Assembly (NCBI RefSeq): GCF_037154085.1
Contig: NZ_JBANRM010000001.1
Location: forward strand, 310,001-374,000
DNA length: 64,000 nucleotides
Direction of reading: 5' to 3'
From: Andeanibacterium fulvum
GTDB lineage: Bacteria > Pseudomonadota > Alphaproteobacteria > Sphingomonadales > Sphingomonadaceae
In this document: positions 55,721 through 64,000 of the stretch, piece after piece
How positions within the stretch are numbered: position 1 is the first letter of the stretch
How the letters are laid out: each line of letters opens with the position of its first letter
Notes under the pieces: generated by a model
What the model was told of the DNA's origin: nothing
What the model saw: the letters and a program-made list of their open reading frames with translations, nothing else
Databases searched by the model: none
Translations under genes and position numbers: made by a program

Positions 55721-55907
55721 CGAACGAGCCTAACGGCGAACAGTCCCGATTTCGAGCCGAGCCGCCCAAAAATGCATCGCTTTCCTCACAAAATTTTGGC
55801 CTTTACCGGGCGCTTGCGTTAAGCAGCCGCGTCCCATCGCTGCACTGCGACAGCGAACCTCATAACAGCACCCGTCAAAGGGTTGGAAAACAATACGGAT
55901 TTCCTTG

Positions 55908-56954
55908 ATGAGTTCCTTCTTTTCGAAATTCTTCAAGCTCGGCTCCCAGAACATGGCGATCGACCTCGGCACCGCCAACACGCTGGTCTACGTGCAGGAT
56001 CGCGGGATCGTGCTTAACGAACCGTCGGTGGTCGCCATCGAGACGATCAACGGCGTGAAGCGCGTCAAGGCGGTGGGTGACGATGCGAAGATGATGATGG
56101 GCAAGACGCCCGACAACATCGACGCGATCCGCCCGATGCGGGACGGGGTCATCGCGGACATCGAAATCGCGGAAGAAATGATCAAGCACTTCATCCGCAA
56201 GGTGCACGGCAAGAAGAGCCTGCTGCGCTATCCGGAAATCGTGGTCTGCGTGCCCTCGGGCTCCACTTCGGTGGAACGCCGCGCCATTCGTGACGCCGCT
56301 TCGAATGCAGGCGCTTCGGAAGTGTTCCTCATTCTGGAACCGATGGCTGCCGCAATCGGCGCTGACATGCCGGTTACCGAACCGGTGGGCTCCATGGTGG
56401 TGGATATCGGCGGCGGCACCACCGAAGTTGCCGTGCTTTCGCTGCGCGGCCTCGCCTACACCACTTCGGTCCGCACTGGCGGCGACAAGATGGACGAAGC
56501 AATCGTCTCCTATGTCCGCCGACACCACAATCTGCTGATCGGCGATGCGACGGCTGAGCGGATCAAGAAGGATTACGGCATTGCCGTGGTTCCGGAAGAC
56601 GGGGTGGGAGAGATCATCACGCTCAAGGGCCGCGATCTCGTGAACGGCGTGCCCAAGGAAATCACGATCAACCAGGCGAATATCGCCGAAGCGCTGTCCG
56701 AACCCATCGGGGCGATCGTGGAAGGCGTCCGGATCGCGCTTGAGAACACGGCGCCTGAACTGGCAGCCGATATCGTCGATCAGGGCATCGTGCTCACCGG
56801 CGGCGGCGCGCTGATCCGCCGTCTGGACGAGCATCTGCGCGAAGAAACCGGCCTGCCGGTGAGCGTGGCGGAAGATCCGCTGTCCTGCGTTGCCCTCGGC
56901 ACTGGCCGGGCAATGGAAGATCCGGTCTATCGCGGCGTATTGATGTCCGCCTGA
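55908..56954 (+). CDS. mreB: actin-like cell shape protein MreB
   Basis: A 348-residue bacterial actin that directs lateral wall growth. The nucleotide-binding motifs MAIDLGTANTLVYVQ, VVDIGGGTTEVAVLSL and VLTGGGALIRRLDEHL are present, and the amphipathic N-terminus SFFSKFFKL for membrane contact is visible. I use ATG at 55908; a TTG directly before it would add one residue. It leads the elongasome cluster mreB-mreC-mreD-mrdA-rodA. Confidence 0.97.
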   Translation: MSSFFSKFFKLGSQNMAIDLGTANTLVYVQDRGIVLNEPSVVAIETINGVKRVKAVGDDAKMMMGKTPDNIDAIRPMRDGVIADIEIAEEMIKHFIRKVHGKKSLLRYPEIVVCVPSGSTSVERRAIRDAASNAGASEVFLILEPMAAAIGADMPVTEPVGSMVVDIGGGTTEVAVLSLRGLAYTTSVRTGGDKMDEAIVSYVRRHHNLLIGDATAERIKKDYGIAVVPEDGVGEIITLKGRDLVNGVPKEITINQANIAEALSEPIGAIVEGVRIALENTAPELAADIVDQGIVLTGGGALIRRLDEHLREETGLPVSVAEDPLSCVALGTGRAMEDPVYRGVLMSA

Positions 56955-57019
56955 GACAGTCAAACCGCCGGGGGGCAGCTCATAACGGCCGTCCGTCGGC
57001 CCAATAAGGAAATGGGCGC

Positions 57020-57907
57020 ATGGCGCCGCCGACAAAACGCCGCACGGGCCATTCGAAGAAGGCGCAATTCAGCGCCTTTACCGGATATCTCGTGGCCGGT
57101 ATCGGCGTCCTCGTCGGCGCCGGACTGCTGCTGCTTTCCACTTGGAAGCAGGAAGCAATGTCTTCCCTGCGTGCCGAAGCGACCGACGTGGTTCAGCCCG
57201 CCGGCCGCGCCGGTGCGGAAGTGCGTAGCGACAGCCAGAGCCTGATCCAGGCGATCGCCGGCTATTTCGACGCTGGCAACAAGAACGCACGGCTCCAGCG
57301 CGAAATGGCCGAAGCCCGCGTACGCCTGGCCGAAGCCAAGGCAATCGAGGCCGAGAACCAGCGCCTCAAGGCCCTGCTCGGCCTGCGCGAGGAAGAAGTG
57401 AAGCCGGTCGCCTATGCGCGCCTGATCGGCTCCAGCTCCGCGAGTACGCGCCGGTTCGCCTATCTCTCGGCCGGACGCGATTCCGGCGTAAGGCCCGGCA
57501 TGCCGGTGCGCTCCCCCATGGGGCTCGTCGGGCGAGTGCTCGAAGCGGGAGATGGCAGCGCCCGAGTGATGCTGCTGACCGATACGGCCAGCATGGTGCC
57601 GGTGCGCCGCAATACGGACAATATCGTCGCCTTCGCGGAAGGCCGCGCGGACGGCTCGCTACGGCTGCGCCTGATTAATCTCGGCATCAATCCGCTCAAG
57701 AAGGGCGACGTCTTCGTCACATCCGGCGCAGGCGGCATCTTCCGGCCGGGTATCGCGGTGGCAGTGGTGGAGAAAGTCACCAATGACGGCGCTGTCGGCC
57801 TGCCGCTGGCCAATCCCGCGGCGACGATTCACGTCGCGGTCGATCCGGTGTGGGAACCGAAGTCTGCCGCTGTAATTGCCCAACCCGCCCCCGGTGGCCC
57901 GCAATGA
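57020..57907 (+). CDS. mreC: rod shape-determining protein MreC
   Basis: A 295-residue MreC: one transmembrane helix (YLVAGIGVLVGAGLLLLS), a coiled coil with LQREMAEARVRLAEAKAIEA (about residues 90-120), then the periplasmic beta domain containing GDSGVRPGMPV-like DSGVRPGMPVRSPMGLVG. It scaffolds the elongasome between MreB and PBP2. Stop overlaps mreD start (ATGA). Confidence 0.95.
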   Translation: MAPPTKRRTGHSKKAQFSAFTGYLVAGIGVLVGAGLLLLSTWKQEAMSSLRAEATDVVQPAGRAGAEVRSDSQSLIQAIAGYFDAGNKNARLQREMAEARVRLAEAKAIEAENQRLKALLGLREEEVKPVAYARLIGSSSASTRRFAYLSAGRDSGVRPGMPVRSPMGLVGRVLEAGDGSARVMLLTDTASMVPVRRNTDNIVAFAEGRADGSLRLRLINLGINPLKKGDVFVTSGAGGIFRPGIAVAVVEKVTNDGAVGLPLANPAATIHVAVDPVWEPKSAAVIAQPAPGGPQ

Positions 57908-58476
57908 GCCCGGAGCGCCGGATGGACGCGCGCATGACCGCGACCCATCGCGACCGTTTCGGGAAGACCATCAACCGCGACCATTCCGTGATCCTGGCCC
58001 ACGGCGTGCCGCTGCTCACCATCGTCTTGGGATCGCTCGCGCCTCTGCTGCCTGTGATCGCTGCCGGGCCGGTCATGCCGCCATTCGGCTTCATGATCCT
58101 GCTTGCTTGGCGGATCGTGCGGCCGGGCCTGCTTCCACCCTGGATCGGCCTGCCACTGGGCGCATTCGACGATCTGTTCAGCGGCCAGCCCTTCGGCAAT
58201 GCGATCCTGCTCTGGTCCGCCGCGATCCTCGCCCTGGATGCAATCGAAGCGCGCTTTCCCTGGCGCGGCTTCTGGCAGGACTGGGGAACCGCTTCCGGAC
58301 TGATTGCGGCCTATCTGGTGTTGAGCGCCCTTTTCGCAGGCGGTAATTTCGAAGCTGGCCGGCTCGCCCTGATCATTCCCCAGATCGTGCTCAGCGTGCT
58401 CTTGTTCCCCATCGTCGCCCGGATGGTTTCCTTCTTCGACCGGGTCAGGCTGTTCCGCATCAAGGTGGTCCGCTGA
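57904..58476 (+). CDS. mreD: rod shape-determining protein MreD
   Basis: A 190-residue polytopic inner-membrane protein with about five hydrophobic helices and the MreD-typical PPWIGLPLGAFDDLFSGQPFG (core: LGAFDDLFSGQPFG). It links MreC to the other elongasome proteins. Start ATG 57904 overlaps the mreC stop; an upstream in-frame extension would lie inside mreC. Confidence 0.92.
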   Translation: MSPERRMDARMTATHRDRFGKTINRDHSVILAHGVPLLTIVLGSLAPLLPVIAAGPVMPPFGFMILLAWRIVRPGLLPPWIGLPLGAFDDLFSGQPFGNAILLWSAAILALDAIEARFPWRGFWQDWGTASGLIAAYLVLSALFAGGNFEAGRLALIIPQIVLSVLLFPIVARMVSFFDRVRLFRIKVVR

Positions 58477-58481
58477 CGATC

Positions 58482-60596
58482 ATGGCACGGCCGCGCAACA
58501 CCACCGGGACGCTCAACCACTCCTTCCAGCGCCGCAGCTTCCTGATCGGCGGGATACAGGGCGGCGTGGGCCTGCTGCTGGCCGCCCGAATGGGTTATCT
58601 CGCCGTGGCCGAGAACGAGCGCTACCGCGTGCTGGCGGAATCGAACCGCGTAAACCTGTCGCTGATTCCTCCGCGCCGCGGCTGGATTCTCGATCGCCAC
58701 GGCGCCCCGCTCGCTTCGAACCGCGCGGACTTTCGCGTGGACATCGTGCCTGAACGGATGCTCGACGCAGACCGCGAGGTGGAGACACTGGGCAAGCTGC
58801 TCGATCTCACGCCGGTTCAGGTGCAGGATCTCAAGGACAAGCTTTCGGACGCGCGCGGCTTCCAGCCCGTCGAAGTGGCTAGCGGCCTCGACTATGACAA
58901 GTTCGCCGCCGTCAGTGTGCGCCTGCCCGACCTGCCGGGCGTCGTGCCGCAGCGCGGCTTCTCCCGTTACTACCCGACCGGTCCCTCCGTCGGCCACCTG
59001 ATCGGTTATGTAGGCGCAGCCTCTGCCGAGGAATACGAGAAGGAACGAATTCCCCTGCTCGTCACGCCCGGTTTCAAGATGGGCAAGGACGGGCTCGAAA
59101 AGCAGTTCGAGCAGACCTTGCGCGGCGAACCCGGCGCGCGGCGCGTGGAAGTCACCGCCAGCGGCGAGATCGTGCGCGATCTGGAAACGCGCGAAGACGT
59201 GCAGGGCAAGTCGATCAAGCTCACCATCGACGGCCCGCTGCAGGATTATGCCGCGCGGCGCCTCGGGCTTGAATCCGGCTCTGTCGTGGTCCTGGACTGC
59301 CTGACCGGCGACCTGCTGTGCATGGCATCCATGCCCAGCTTCGATCCCAACAGCTTCTCTGACGGCATTGGGCGTGTCGAATGGAAAATGCTGGCGGATG
59401 ACGATCACGTGCCGCTGCGCAACAAGGTCCTGAAGGGGCTTTACCCGCCTGGCTCGACCGTGAAACCGATGGTTTCCATGGCCTTCCTAGAAGCCGGGCT
59501 CGACCCGCATGAGAGCGTGTTCTGCGGCGGCGGCCTTCGTGTAGGCAACCGCGTGTTCCATTGCTGGAACCGGCGGGGCCACGGCCAGGTCGACATGGCC
59601 AAGGGCATCTACCAGAGCTGCGACGTCTATTTCTATCACTTCGCCCAGCGCATGGGCATGAACGTCATCGCCCCGATGGCCCGCAGGCTTGGCATGCAGG
59701 AAGAATTCCCCCTGCCCGTATCCAGCCAGTTCTTCGGCACCGTACCCGATCCCGAATGGCTGATGCGCAAGCACGACCGGGCATGGCAACCCTATGACAC
59801 GGTGAACGCGACAATCGGCCAGGGCTACATGCTGGCCAATCCGCTGCAGTTGGCAGTGATGGCGACGCGGCTGGCGACCGGCAACAAGATCATGCCGCGC
59901 CTGATCCTCGACGGAAAGAAGCCGCAGTTCCAGAGCATGGGCTTCCATGGGGACCACACCACCATCATCCGCAATGCGATGAACGAGGTGGTGAATGGCG
60001 CCGGTACTGCCGGGCGTGCGCGGATTCCCATCGAAGGCATCCACATGGCCGGCAAGACGGGCACGGCACAGGTCGTCTCGCTCAACATCTCCAGCGGCAA
60101 AGGCGGGCTGTGGAAGCATCGCGACCACGGCCTGTTCATCTTCTTCGCCCCTTTCGACAATCCGCGCTATGCTGGCGCGGTAGTGATCGAACATGGCGGC
60201 GGTTCGGGCGCGGCCTATCCGATCGCCCGCGACGTAATCACCTTCCTCTACGATCCCGCGCTCGGCATGCAGAAGCTGCAGGAACTGGAGAAGGAATGGG
60301 GCGGTACCCCGCGTGAACGCATGGCGCGCAAATATGCCTCTTACGCGACCGAGTTCGGCATTTCCGTGCCCAAGCCGCCTTCCAATCCCGAAGACATCGC
60401 CCGCCAGGTCGATGCGGAAGCCCGCGCTTCTGTCGCCGCGATCGAGGAATCACCGCAAGGCGCAGTGGTCACTCGCCCGGTCGAGATGGATCAGGAAATC
60501 CCGCCGCCGGGAACGAGCAATCCCGCACAGTCCGGCCCGGGCGCTCCGCAACCGGCAGCCGCTACCCCGGCAGCACCTGCAGCGGAGCCGCGCTGA
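58482..60596 (+). CDS. mrdA: penicillin-binding protein 2
   Basis: A 704-residue class B transpeptidase of the elongasome. It has one N-terminal membrane helix (about residues 17-40), the dimerisation domain with RGWILDRHGAPLASNR, the active-site Ser in YPPGSTVKPM (SxxK), SCD (SxN-type) and KTGTAQ. A Pro/Ala-rich tail of about 60 residues (VTRPVEMDQE to the end) follows the transpeptidase domain, longer than in E. coli PBP2. It overlaps rodA by one base. Confidence 0.96.
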   Translation: MARPRNTTGTLNHSFQRRSFLIGGIQGGVGLLLAARMGYLAVAENERYRVLAESNRVNLSLIPPRRGWILDRHGAPLASNRADFRVDIVPERMLDADREVETLGKLLDLTPVQVQDLKDKLSDARGFQPVEVASGLDYDKFAAVSVRLPDLPGVVPQRGFSRYYPTGPSVGHLIGYVGAASAEEYEKERIPLLVTPGFKMGKDGLEKQFEQTLRGEPGARRVEVTASGEIVRDLETREDVQGKSIKLTIDGPLQDYAARRLGLESGSVVVLDCLTGDLLCMASMPSFDPNSFSDGIGRVEWKMLADDDHVPLRNKVLKGLYPPGSTVKPMVSMAFLEAGLDPHESVFCGGGLRVGNRVFHCWNRRGHGQVDMAKGIYQSCDVYFYHFAQRMGMNVIAPMARRLGMQEEFPLPVSSQFFGTVPDPEWLMRKHDRAWQPYDTVNATIGQGYMLANPLQLAVMATRLATGNKIMPRLILDGKKPQFQSMGFHGDHTTIIRNAMNEVVNGAGTAGRARIPIEGIHMAGKTGTAQVVSLNISSGKGGLWKHRDHGLFIFFAPFDNPRYAGAVVIEHGGGSGAAYPIARDVITFLYDPALGMQKLQELEKEWGGTPRERMARKYASYATEFGISVPKPPSNPEDIARQVDAEARASVAAIEESPQGAVVTRPVEMDQEIPPPGTSNPAQSGPGAPQPAAATPAAPAAEPR

Positions 60597-61714
60597 TGAG
60601 CCGTTCGATCATCCCCGCGCCAATCGCTAAACTGCCATGGCAAGTCATCATCCCGCTGACGGCGCTGACCACCTTTGGCAGCGCCGTGCTCTATTCGGCC
60701 GCTGCCGGAAGCATGAGCCCGTTTGCGACATCGCATCTCGTGCGTTTCGCCATATTCCTCATCATGGCGCTGATCATGTCCCGCATGCCGCGCGAACTGG
60801 TTCGCTGGGCCGCCTATCCCGCTTATGTGGCCGTGTTGGTTCTGCTGATGGCGGTGGAGGCATTGGGCGCAATCGGCGGGGGCAGCCAGCGCTGGCTGAA
60901 TCTGGGACCGATCGTCCTGCAACCCTCTGAATTGATGAAGCCGACTATCGTACTGGTCCTCGCCAGTTTCTATCACTCGCTGCCCTCGGGCGAGATCGGG
61001 GGATGGCGTTCCATCGTCCCGGCGGGAGGCCTCATCGCAGTGCCGATGTTGCTGGTTTTGGTGCAGCCCGATCTCGGCACGGCGCTGGCTATCGGATTCG
61101 GCGGCGCGGTGGTGATCTTCCTTGCCGGGCTACCGCTGCGCTGGTTCGTCGGCGGCGGCCTTGCTGCCGCCATCGCCGCACCGATGGCCTATTTCTTCGC
61201 CTTACACGATTACCAGCGCCGCCGCGTCACCACCTTCCTCGATCCCGAGAGCGACCCTCTCGGCGCGGGTTATCACATCACCCAGTCCAAGATCGCCATC
61301 GGTTCGGGCGGCGTGTTCGGCAAGGGTTTCGGCAACGGATCGCAAAGCCACCTCAATTACCTGCCGGAGCCGCATACGGACTTCGTGTTCGCCACGATGG
61401 CGGAGGAATGGGGACTGATCGGCGGGCTTGCCGTGCTGCTGGTGTTCGGCATCGTCCTGCGCTGGGGCTGGAACGTTGCGCGCCGCGCGCCCGATCGCTT
61501 CAGCGCGCTGCTGGCGGCGGGAATGACGTCCACCATCTTCTTCTACGTCTGCATCAACCTGATGATGGTGATGGGCCTTGCCCCGGTGGTGGGTATCCCC
61601 CTGCCCTTCATGAGCCATGGCGGATCGTCCATGATGACCAACATGATCTGTATCGGCACCTTGATGATGGTTGACCGCTGGAGCCGACAGGGCGGGCAGC
61701 GCGGGCTTTCCTGA
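60596..61714 (+). CDS. rodA: rod shape SEDS glycosyltransferase RodA
   Basis: A 372-residue SEDS polymerase with about ten membrane helices that polymerises lipid II together with PBP2. The SEDS hallmarks are PDLGTALAIGFGG (with the essential Asp), LDPESDPLGAGYHITQSKIAIGSG (core: GAGYHITQSKIAIGSGG) and GIPLPFMSHGGSSMMTNM (core: PLPFMSHGGSSM). It closes the cluster. Confidence 0.97.
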   Translation: MSRSIIPAPIAKLPWQVIIPLTALTTFGSAVLYSAAAGSMSPFATSHLVRFAIFLIMALIMSRMPRELVRWAAYPAYVAVLVLLMAVEALGAIGGGSQRWLNLGPIVLQPSELMKPTIVLVLASFYHSLPSGEIGGWRSIVPAGGLIAVPMLLVLVQPDLGTALAIGFGGAVVIFLAGLPLRWFVGGGLAAAIAAPMAYFFALHDYQRRRVTTFLDPESDPLGAGYHITQSKIAIGSGGVFGKGFGNGSQSHLNYLPEPHTDFVFATMAEEWGLIGGLAVLLVFGIVLRWGWNVARRAPDRFSALLAAGMTSTIFFYVCINLMMVMGLAPVVGIPLPFMSHGGSSMMTNMICIGTLMMVDRWSRQGGQRGLS

Positions 61715-62093
61715 GCGCGCGAGCGACTAAGCGATGCGCCCTGCGGGCGCCGACCGGCGCAGCAAAATTCCACGATAAGACTCCGGTCGCATCGATTGCT
61801 GCACGGAGTGCGCTGCCCTCGCAACATCGTTCTACAACGCGGTAAACCGCCATTTTCCGCCAATGCCAGCCATGCCGCATTGCGGCAAAAGGGTTTGCAA
61901 TTGAAACCGTATTCGATTAATTGCCCGATTAAATCGGGTTGACCGATCCAATCCGGCGTCCCCCCGCGACCGGATTTCAGACTATCCCTGAGTTTCCTCC
62001 CAGGGCCGGGACACATCCACGAGGCGAGGCGTAAGCCGAACTTCAAGGATGTGTCCCTGCTTTTGCGTGGAGGAAGCTCGTCATTGACCGACC
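61715..62093. other. non-coding gap after rodA with structured leader
   Basis: A 379-bp stretch without a recognisable gene. The last part holds a long hairpin (62008-62057) followed by a good ribosome site GGAGGAAG (62069-62076). I see AT-richer sequence around 61900-61935, possibly a promoter. A TTG at 62084 would suit the ribosome site but is out of frame with the winged-helix gene. Confidence 0.6.
62008..62057 (+). ncRNA. long GNRA-capped hairpin upstream of the winged-helix gene
   Basis: GGGACACATCC (62008-62018) and GGATGTGTCCC (62047-62057) form a perfect 11-bp stem. The interior contains GGC-GTAA-GCC, a short stem with a GNRA tetraloop, flanked by purine-rich internal loop strands (GGCGA and GAA). 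The layout suggests a folded leader RNA rather than a plain terminator; no T-run follows. Confidence 0.5.
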
Positions 62094-62657
62094 GTGCAAC
62101 GACGCGGCCGGGACGAGGTGTTGTTGTCGATGAATGGCCCGGTGACGTCCACAGATCAGGAGGACACCCAGGAACGCGAAAGCATCTCGCTGTGGAACCT
62201 CCACCGCGACCTTACCCGCCTCGCGGATGAACTGGCCGGTGCCGCTCGCCGCGCCGATACGGATGTCAGTAATGACAATCTGCCCCCTGCTCCTTCCGAC
62301 GGCAGCACTCAGGCATCCTCACCCACCGCGCCTCGCGACTATTTCGAAACATTGCTGATCCAGCGCCGCGAGCGCGAGCGGTGCCTCGGCAGCGAGCTTT
62401 TCAGCGAGCCTGCCTGGGACATCATGCTGGAACTGATGATCGCGCGAATCGACGGCCGCGAAATGCGCATCAGCGAACTCGGCGGCGGGCACGAGAATCA
62501 CGGCAAGATTTCGAGTTCCTATGTCGATGCCCTCGTCGAAGCGATGCTCATCGAGCGTTTCGACTGCCTGGAAGGCAGCGCGGACTGTTTCCTGTCGCTT
62601 TCGAGCGAGGCCGCGCGCCGCATGGCCGAACTCTACCGCGCCCGCACGCGCGGATAA
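62094..62657 (+). CDS. winged-helix (MarR-like) DNA-binding protein
   Basis: A protein of about 175-187 residues. The C-terminal 105 residues look like a winged helix: CLGSELFSEPAWDIMLELMIARIDGREMRI (core: LFSEPAWDIMLELM), ISELGGGHENHGKISSSYVDALVEAMLI and FLSLSSEAARRMAELYRA. The N-terminal part (about residues 1-75) is low-complexity and Ser/Asp-rich. Start is uncertain: GTG 62094 or ATG 62130; neither has a perfect ribosome site. This type is common in sphingomonads, usually of unknown target. Confidence 0.7.
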   Translation: MQRRGRDEVLLSMNGPVTSTDQEDTQERESISLWNLHRDLTRLADELAGAARRADTDVSNDNLPPAPSDGSTQASSPTAPRDYFETLLIQRRERERCLGSELFSEPAWDIMLELMIARIDGREMRISELGGGHENHGKISSSYVDALVEAMLIERFDCLEGSADCFLSLSSEAARRMAELYRARTRG

Positions 62658-62711
62658 CACTCTGTCTTTCAATATTTTTTGGGTTTCTTGACTGTTTAAG
62701 GCAAAAACCCC

Positions 62712-62739
62712 TTCACACCGGCGAAACAGCCTCTATATG
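62712..62739 (+). promoter_or_regulatory. tRNA-Lys promoter
   Basis: TTCACA (62712-62717), 16-bp spacer, TATATG (62734-62739), about 60 bp upstream of the tRNA. The -10 is close to the alphaproteobacterial CTATAT type. Confidence 0.55.
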
Positions 62740-62800
62740 GGGCGCCTCCGGTGAGTCGCCGGAACGGCGGAAACGGGCCGAAACGCCCAGATGCCAGTGT

Positions 62801-62876
<76 letters not shown>

Positions 62877-63172
62877 CTTTCCCCCTACTTTTCAATCAGA
62901 TACTAGGCTCGCCGGATCGGGCGATTGAGAGCATTTTTGTGCTAGGTAGCTCTCTAGGTAGCAGCGCGCTAATTCGGCACTGCGGCTACTCAGCCTCCGC
63001 ACATCAGCGTTCACGGTGAAAGATCCATGGCCTACGCTTTGTCCGACTGCGCGTGAGCGAGTCGGCGTTTCACCTCTCAGCCAGCGCGACTGCTACCCAT
63101 CTTGCTCCGCACCAGCATCGCACGCTGGGATGGCCGCTTAGAGCCTCAGGCAGCGCGGTGTCATAATGACAG
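62877..63172. other. non-coding region downstream of tRNA-Lys
   Basis: These 296 bases contain no gene I can support. They follow a tRNA 3' end, a frequent phage or island integration point. A short direct repeat CTAGGTAGC occurs twice (62942-62960 region). No integrase remnant or second copy of the tRNA 3' end is visible. Confidence 0.5.
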
Positions 63173-63784
63173 CTAGGCCACCCGAGCTCCGATCCAGATC
63201 ACCCGGCCGACAATATCGACGCCTTTGCGCTGGATGCCCTGCCAGCTCGGATATGCAGGGTGGTCGGTAAGAACGGTCAGACGGTTCTTCGTTGGGTCGA
63301 TCGCTATTCGCCTTACGAAGATTTCAGAAGACCCACGGATGGCGTAAAGGCCTTCTCGCACGCTCTCCTGGAAGCGAACTCGGCTAATCATAACCTCGTC
63401 GCCATTACGGAGGGTCGGCTCCATCGCCTCACCAACAATTGGCAAGATTGCGACACCGGCGGGCTGATCACACAGCCGACCGAGCCATGCCGCATCAACC
63501 AGCCGCCATTGTGAGCGTGAATCGTTACCTGTCCCGTTCAGCAATGGGACTTTTACTATCGAACGCTGCCCGACTGTCGGCCCCTCCTTTCCACCGAGCA
63601 TCTCTACGGGCACGTCAAAATGCAATGCCAGCAGCGCTATATCGCTTTGGTCAAGGCGGGCTGGAGACCCTCGTTTAACGAACTGCTGGATGTATGCCGA
63701 GTTTCGCCCGAGGAGGCGCGAAATCGATGCGTAGGTCTCTCCTCGCTCGCTGATTAGGCCATCCAACGCCTCCCGCGGCTCCAT
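63173..63784 (-). CDS. S24/LexA-like repressor with substituted catalytic residues
   Basis: A 203-residue protein: N-terminal helix-turn-helix (SISRLLGRNSAYIQQFVKRG, about residues 20-40) and a C-terminal S24-like domain. In the usual GDSM(E/A)PT motif, the Ser is Ala120 (VGEAMEPTLRNGDEV), and the catalytic Lys position carries Arg (IFVRRI, R158). Self-cleavage is therefore unlikely, and it may be a constitutive DNA-binding regulator or a diverged phage repressor. It lies between tRNA-Lys and an IS110-type transposase. Confidence 0.78.
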   Translation of the reverse strand: MEPREALDGLISERGETYASISRLLGRNSAYIQQFVKRGSPARLDQSDIALLALHFDVPVEMLGGKEGPTVGQRSIVKVPLLNGTGNDSRSQWRLVDAAWLGRLCDQPAGVAILPIVGEAMEPTLRNGDEVMISRVRFQESVREGLYAIRGSSEIFVRRIAIDPTKNRLTVLTDHPAYPSWQGIQRKGVDIVGRVIWIGARVA

Positions 63785-63903
63785 CCTATCGTCTCCTTCG
63801 ATTTCCTACCTCTCTATCACACGCCGGAGGAACAATCCTAGTCGGACAGCCCCGACAAGGTCAGTAGGGCAAGCAAAAGAAACAAACGTCGTACGGGAGC
63901 ACA

Positions 63904-64000
63904 ATGCCACGGCACCTGCGCTACTGGGTCGGCCTCGACGCCGGCCACTTGGAGACTGCGGTCTGCCTCGTCGATGCCGAAGGAAACGTTTTCTTCGAGG
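63904..64000 (+). CDS. IS110-type transposase, N-terminal part
   Basis: Only the first 32 codons are in the window. YWVGLDAGHLETAVCLVDAEG matches the start of the RuvC-like (DEDD) domain of IS110-family transposases (core: GLDAG, VCLVDAEGNV). ATG at 63904 has GGGAG upstream. The full element, including ends and any bridge RNA, lies outside the window. Confidence 0.7.
   Translation, partial: MPRHLRYWVGLDAGHLETAVCLVDAEGNVFFE
63904..64000 (+). mobile_element. left part of an IS110-family insertion sequence (partial)
   Basis: Inferred from the transposase start; IS110 elements lack classical inverted repeats, so the left boundary cannot be set. It may begin within the 119 bp between the repressor gene and the transposase ATG. 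Confidence 0.5.

Noticed and set aside
62084..62230. Alternative open frame from TTG 62084 after a good ribosome site
   Set aside because: It is out of frame with the winged-helix domain and its translation is short and low-complexity.

Overview
This 64 kb window is a GC-rich, gene-dense alphaproteobacterial chromosome segment, most likely from a sphingomonad (order Sphingomonadales, Novosphingobium/Sphingobium-like). The inference rests on the overall gene repertoire (hrcA-grpE beside rph-rdgB-hemW, mreBCD-mrdA-rodA, PEP-CTERM and TonB-receptor genes, a LigF-type glutathione transferase), on many ATGA/GTGA stop-start overlaps, and on short palindromic intergenic repeats. No database search was possible; family calls come from motifs and remembered family features. 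Most of the window is core housekeeping sequence. There is one accessory-looking block near 21-26 kb and one mobile edge at the right end.

Layout. 0-16 kb: isochorismatase-like hydrolase; grpE and hrcA (heat shock); DUF6438 lipoprotein; rph-rdgB; CAP protein; hemW-xer recombinase; small membrane protein; glutamate-cysteine-ligase-like enzyme; DedA; SDR; gshB-yraN-rsmI divergent from an LpoA-like lipoprotein; parE. 16-29 kb: secreted unknown protein, TerC, YdcH-like protein, class A beta-lactamase-like hydrolase, MoxR ATPase, DUF817 protein, then a LigF-like glutathione transferase divergent from a TonB receptor and a secreted propeller protein, then the CoxE-like VWA protein that normally accompanies MoxR, then a NamZ-type (DUF1343) enzyme with its DOMON-like partner. 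29-39 kb: tyrS, PilZ protein, MFS-cysK-dienelactone hydrolase operon, Asp-rich calcium-repeat protein, acyl-CoA dehydrogenase with its MerR (LiuR-like) regulator, hisI, comF and a divergent methyltransferase.

39-55 kb: ppdK, glyS-glyQ, two TraB/GumN proteins in tandem, rplY-pth, a small PEP-CTERM protein behind a near-consensus sigma-54 promoter, ychF, an ectonucleotide pyrophosphatase-like enzyme, a MerR regulator divergent from a glutaredoxin-MauE membrane protein across a mer-type operator, MaoC dehydratase, lipoprotein and mutL. 55-64 kb: the elongasome cluster mreB-mreC-mreD-mrdA-rodA, a winged-helix protein with a structured leader, tRNA-Lys(CTT), an S24-type repressor-like protein, and the first codons of an IS110-type transposase running off the end.

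The most interesting items are: an 82-bp palindromic repeat inserted in frame in glyS; the sigma-54 promoter with an upstream dyad before the PEP-CTERM gene; a mercury-type operator controlled by a MerR that lacks the usual third metal-ligand position and drives a glutaredoxin-MauE gene; the LigF-like/TonB receptor/propeller block lying between moxR and its VWA partner; and a long GNRA-capped hairpin before the winged-helix gene.
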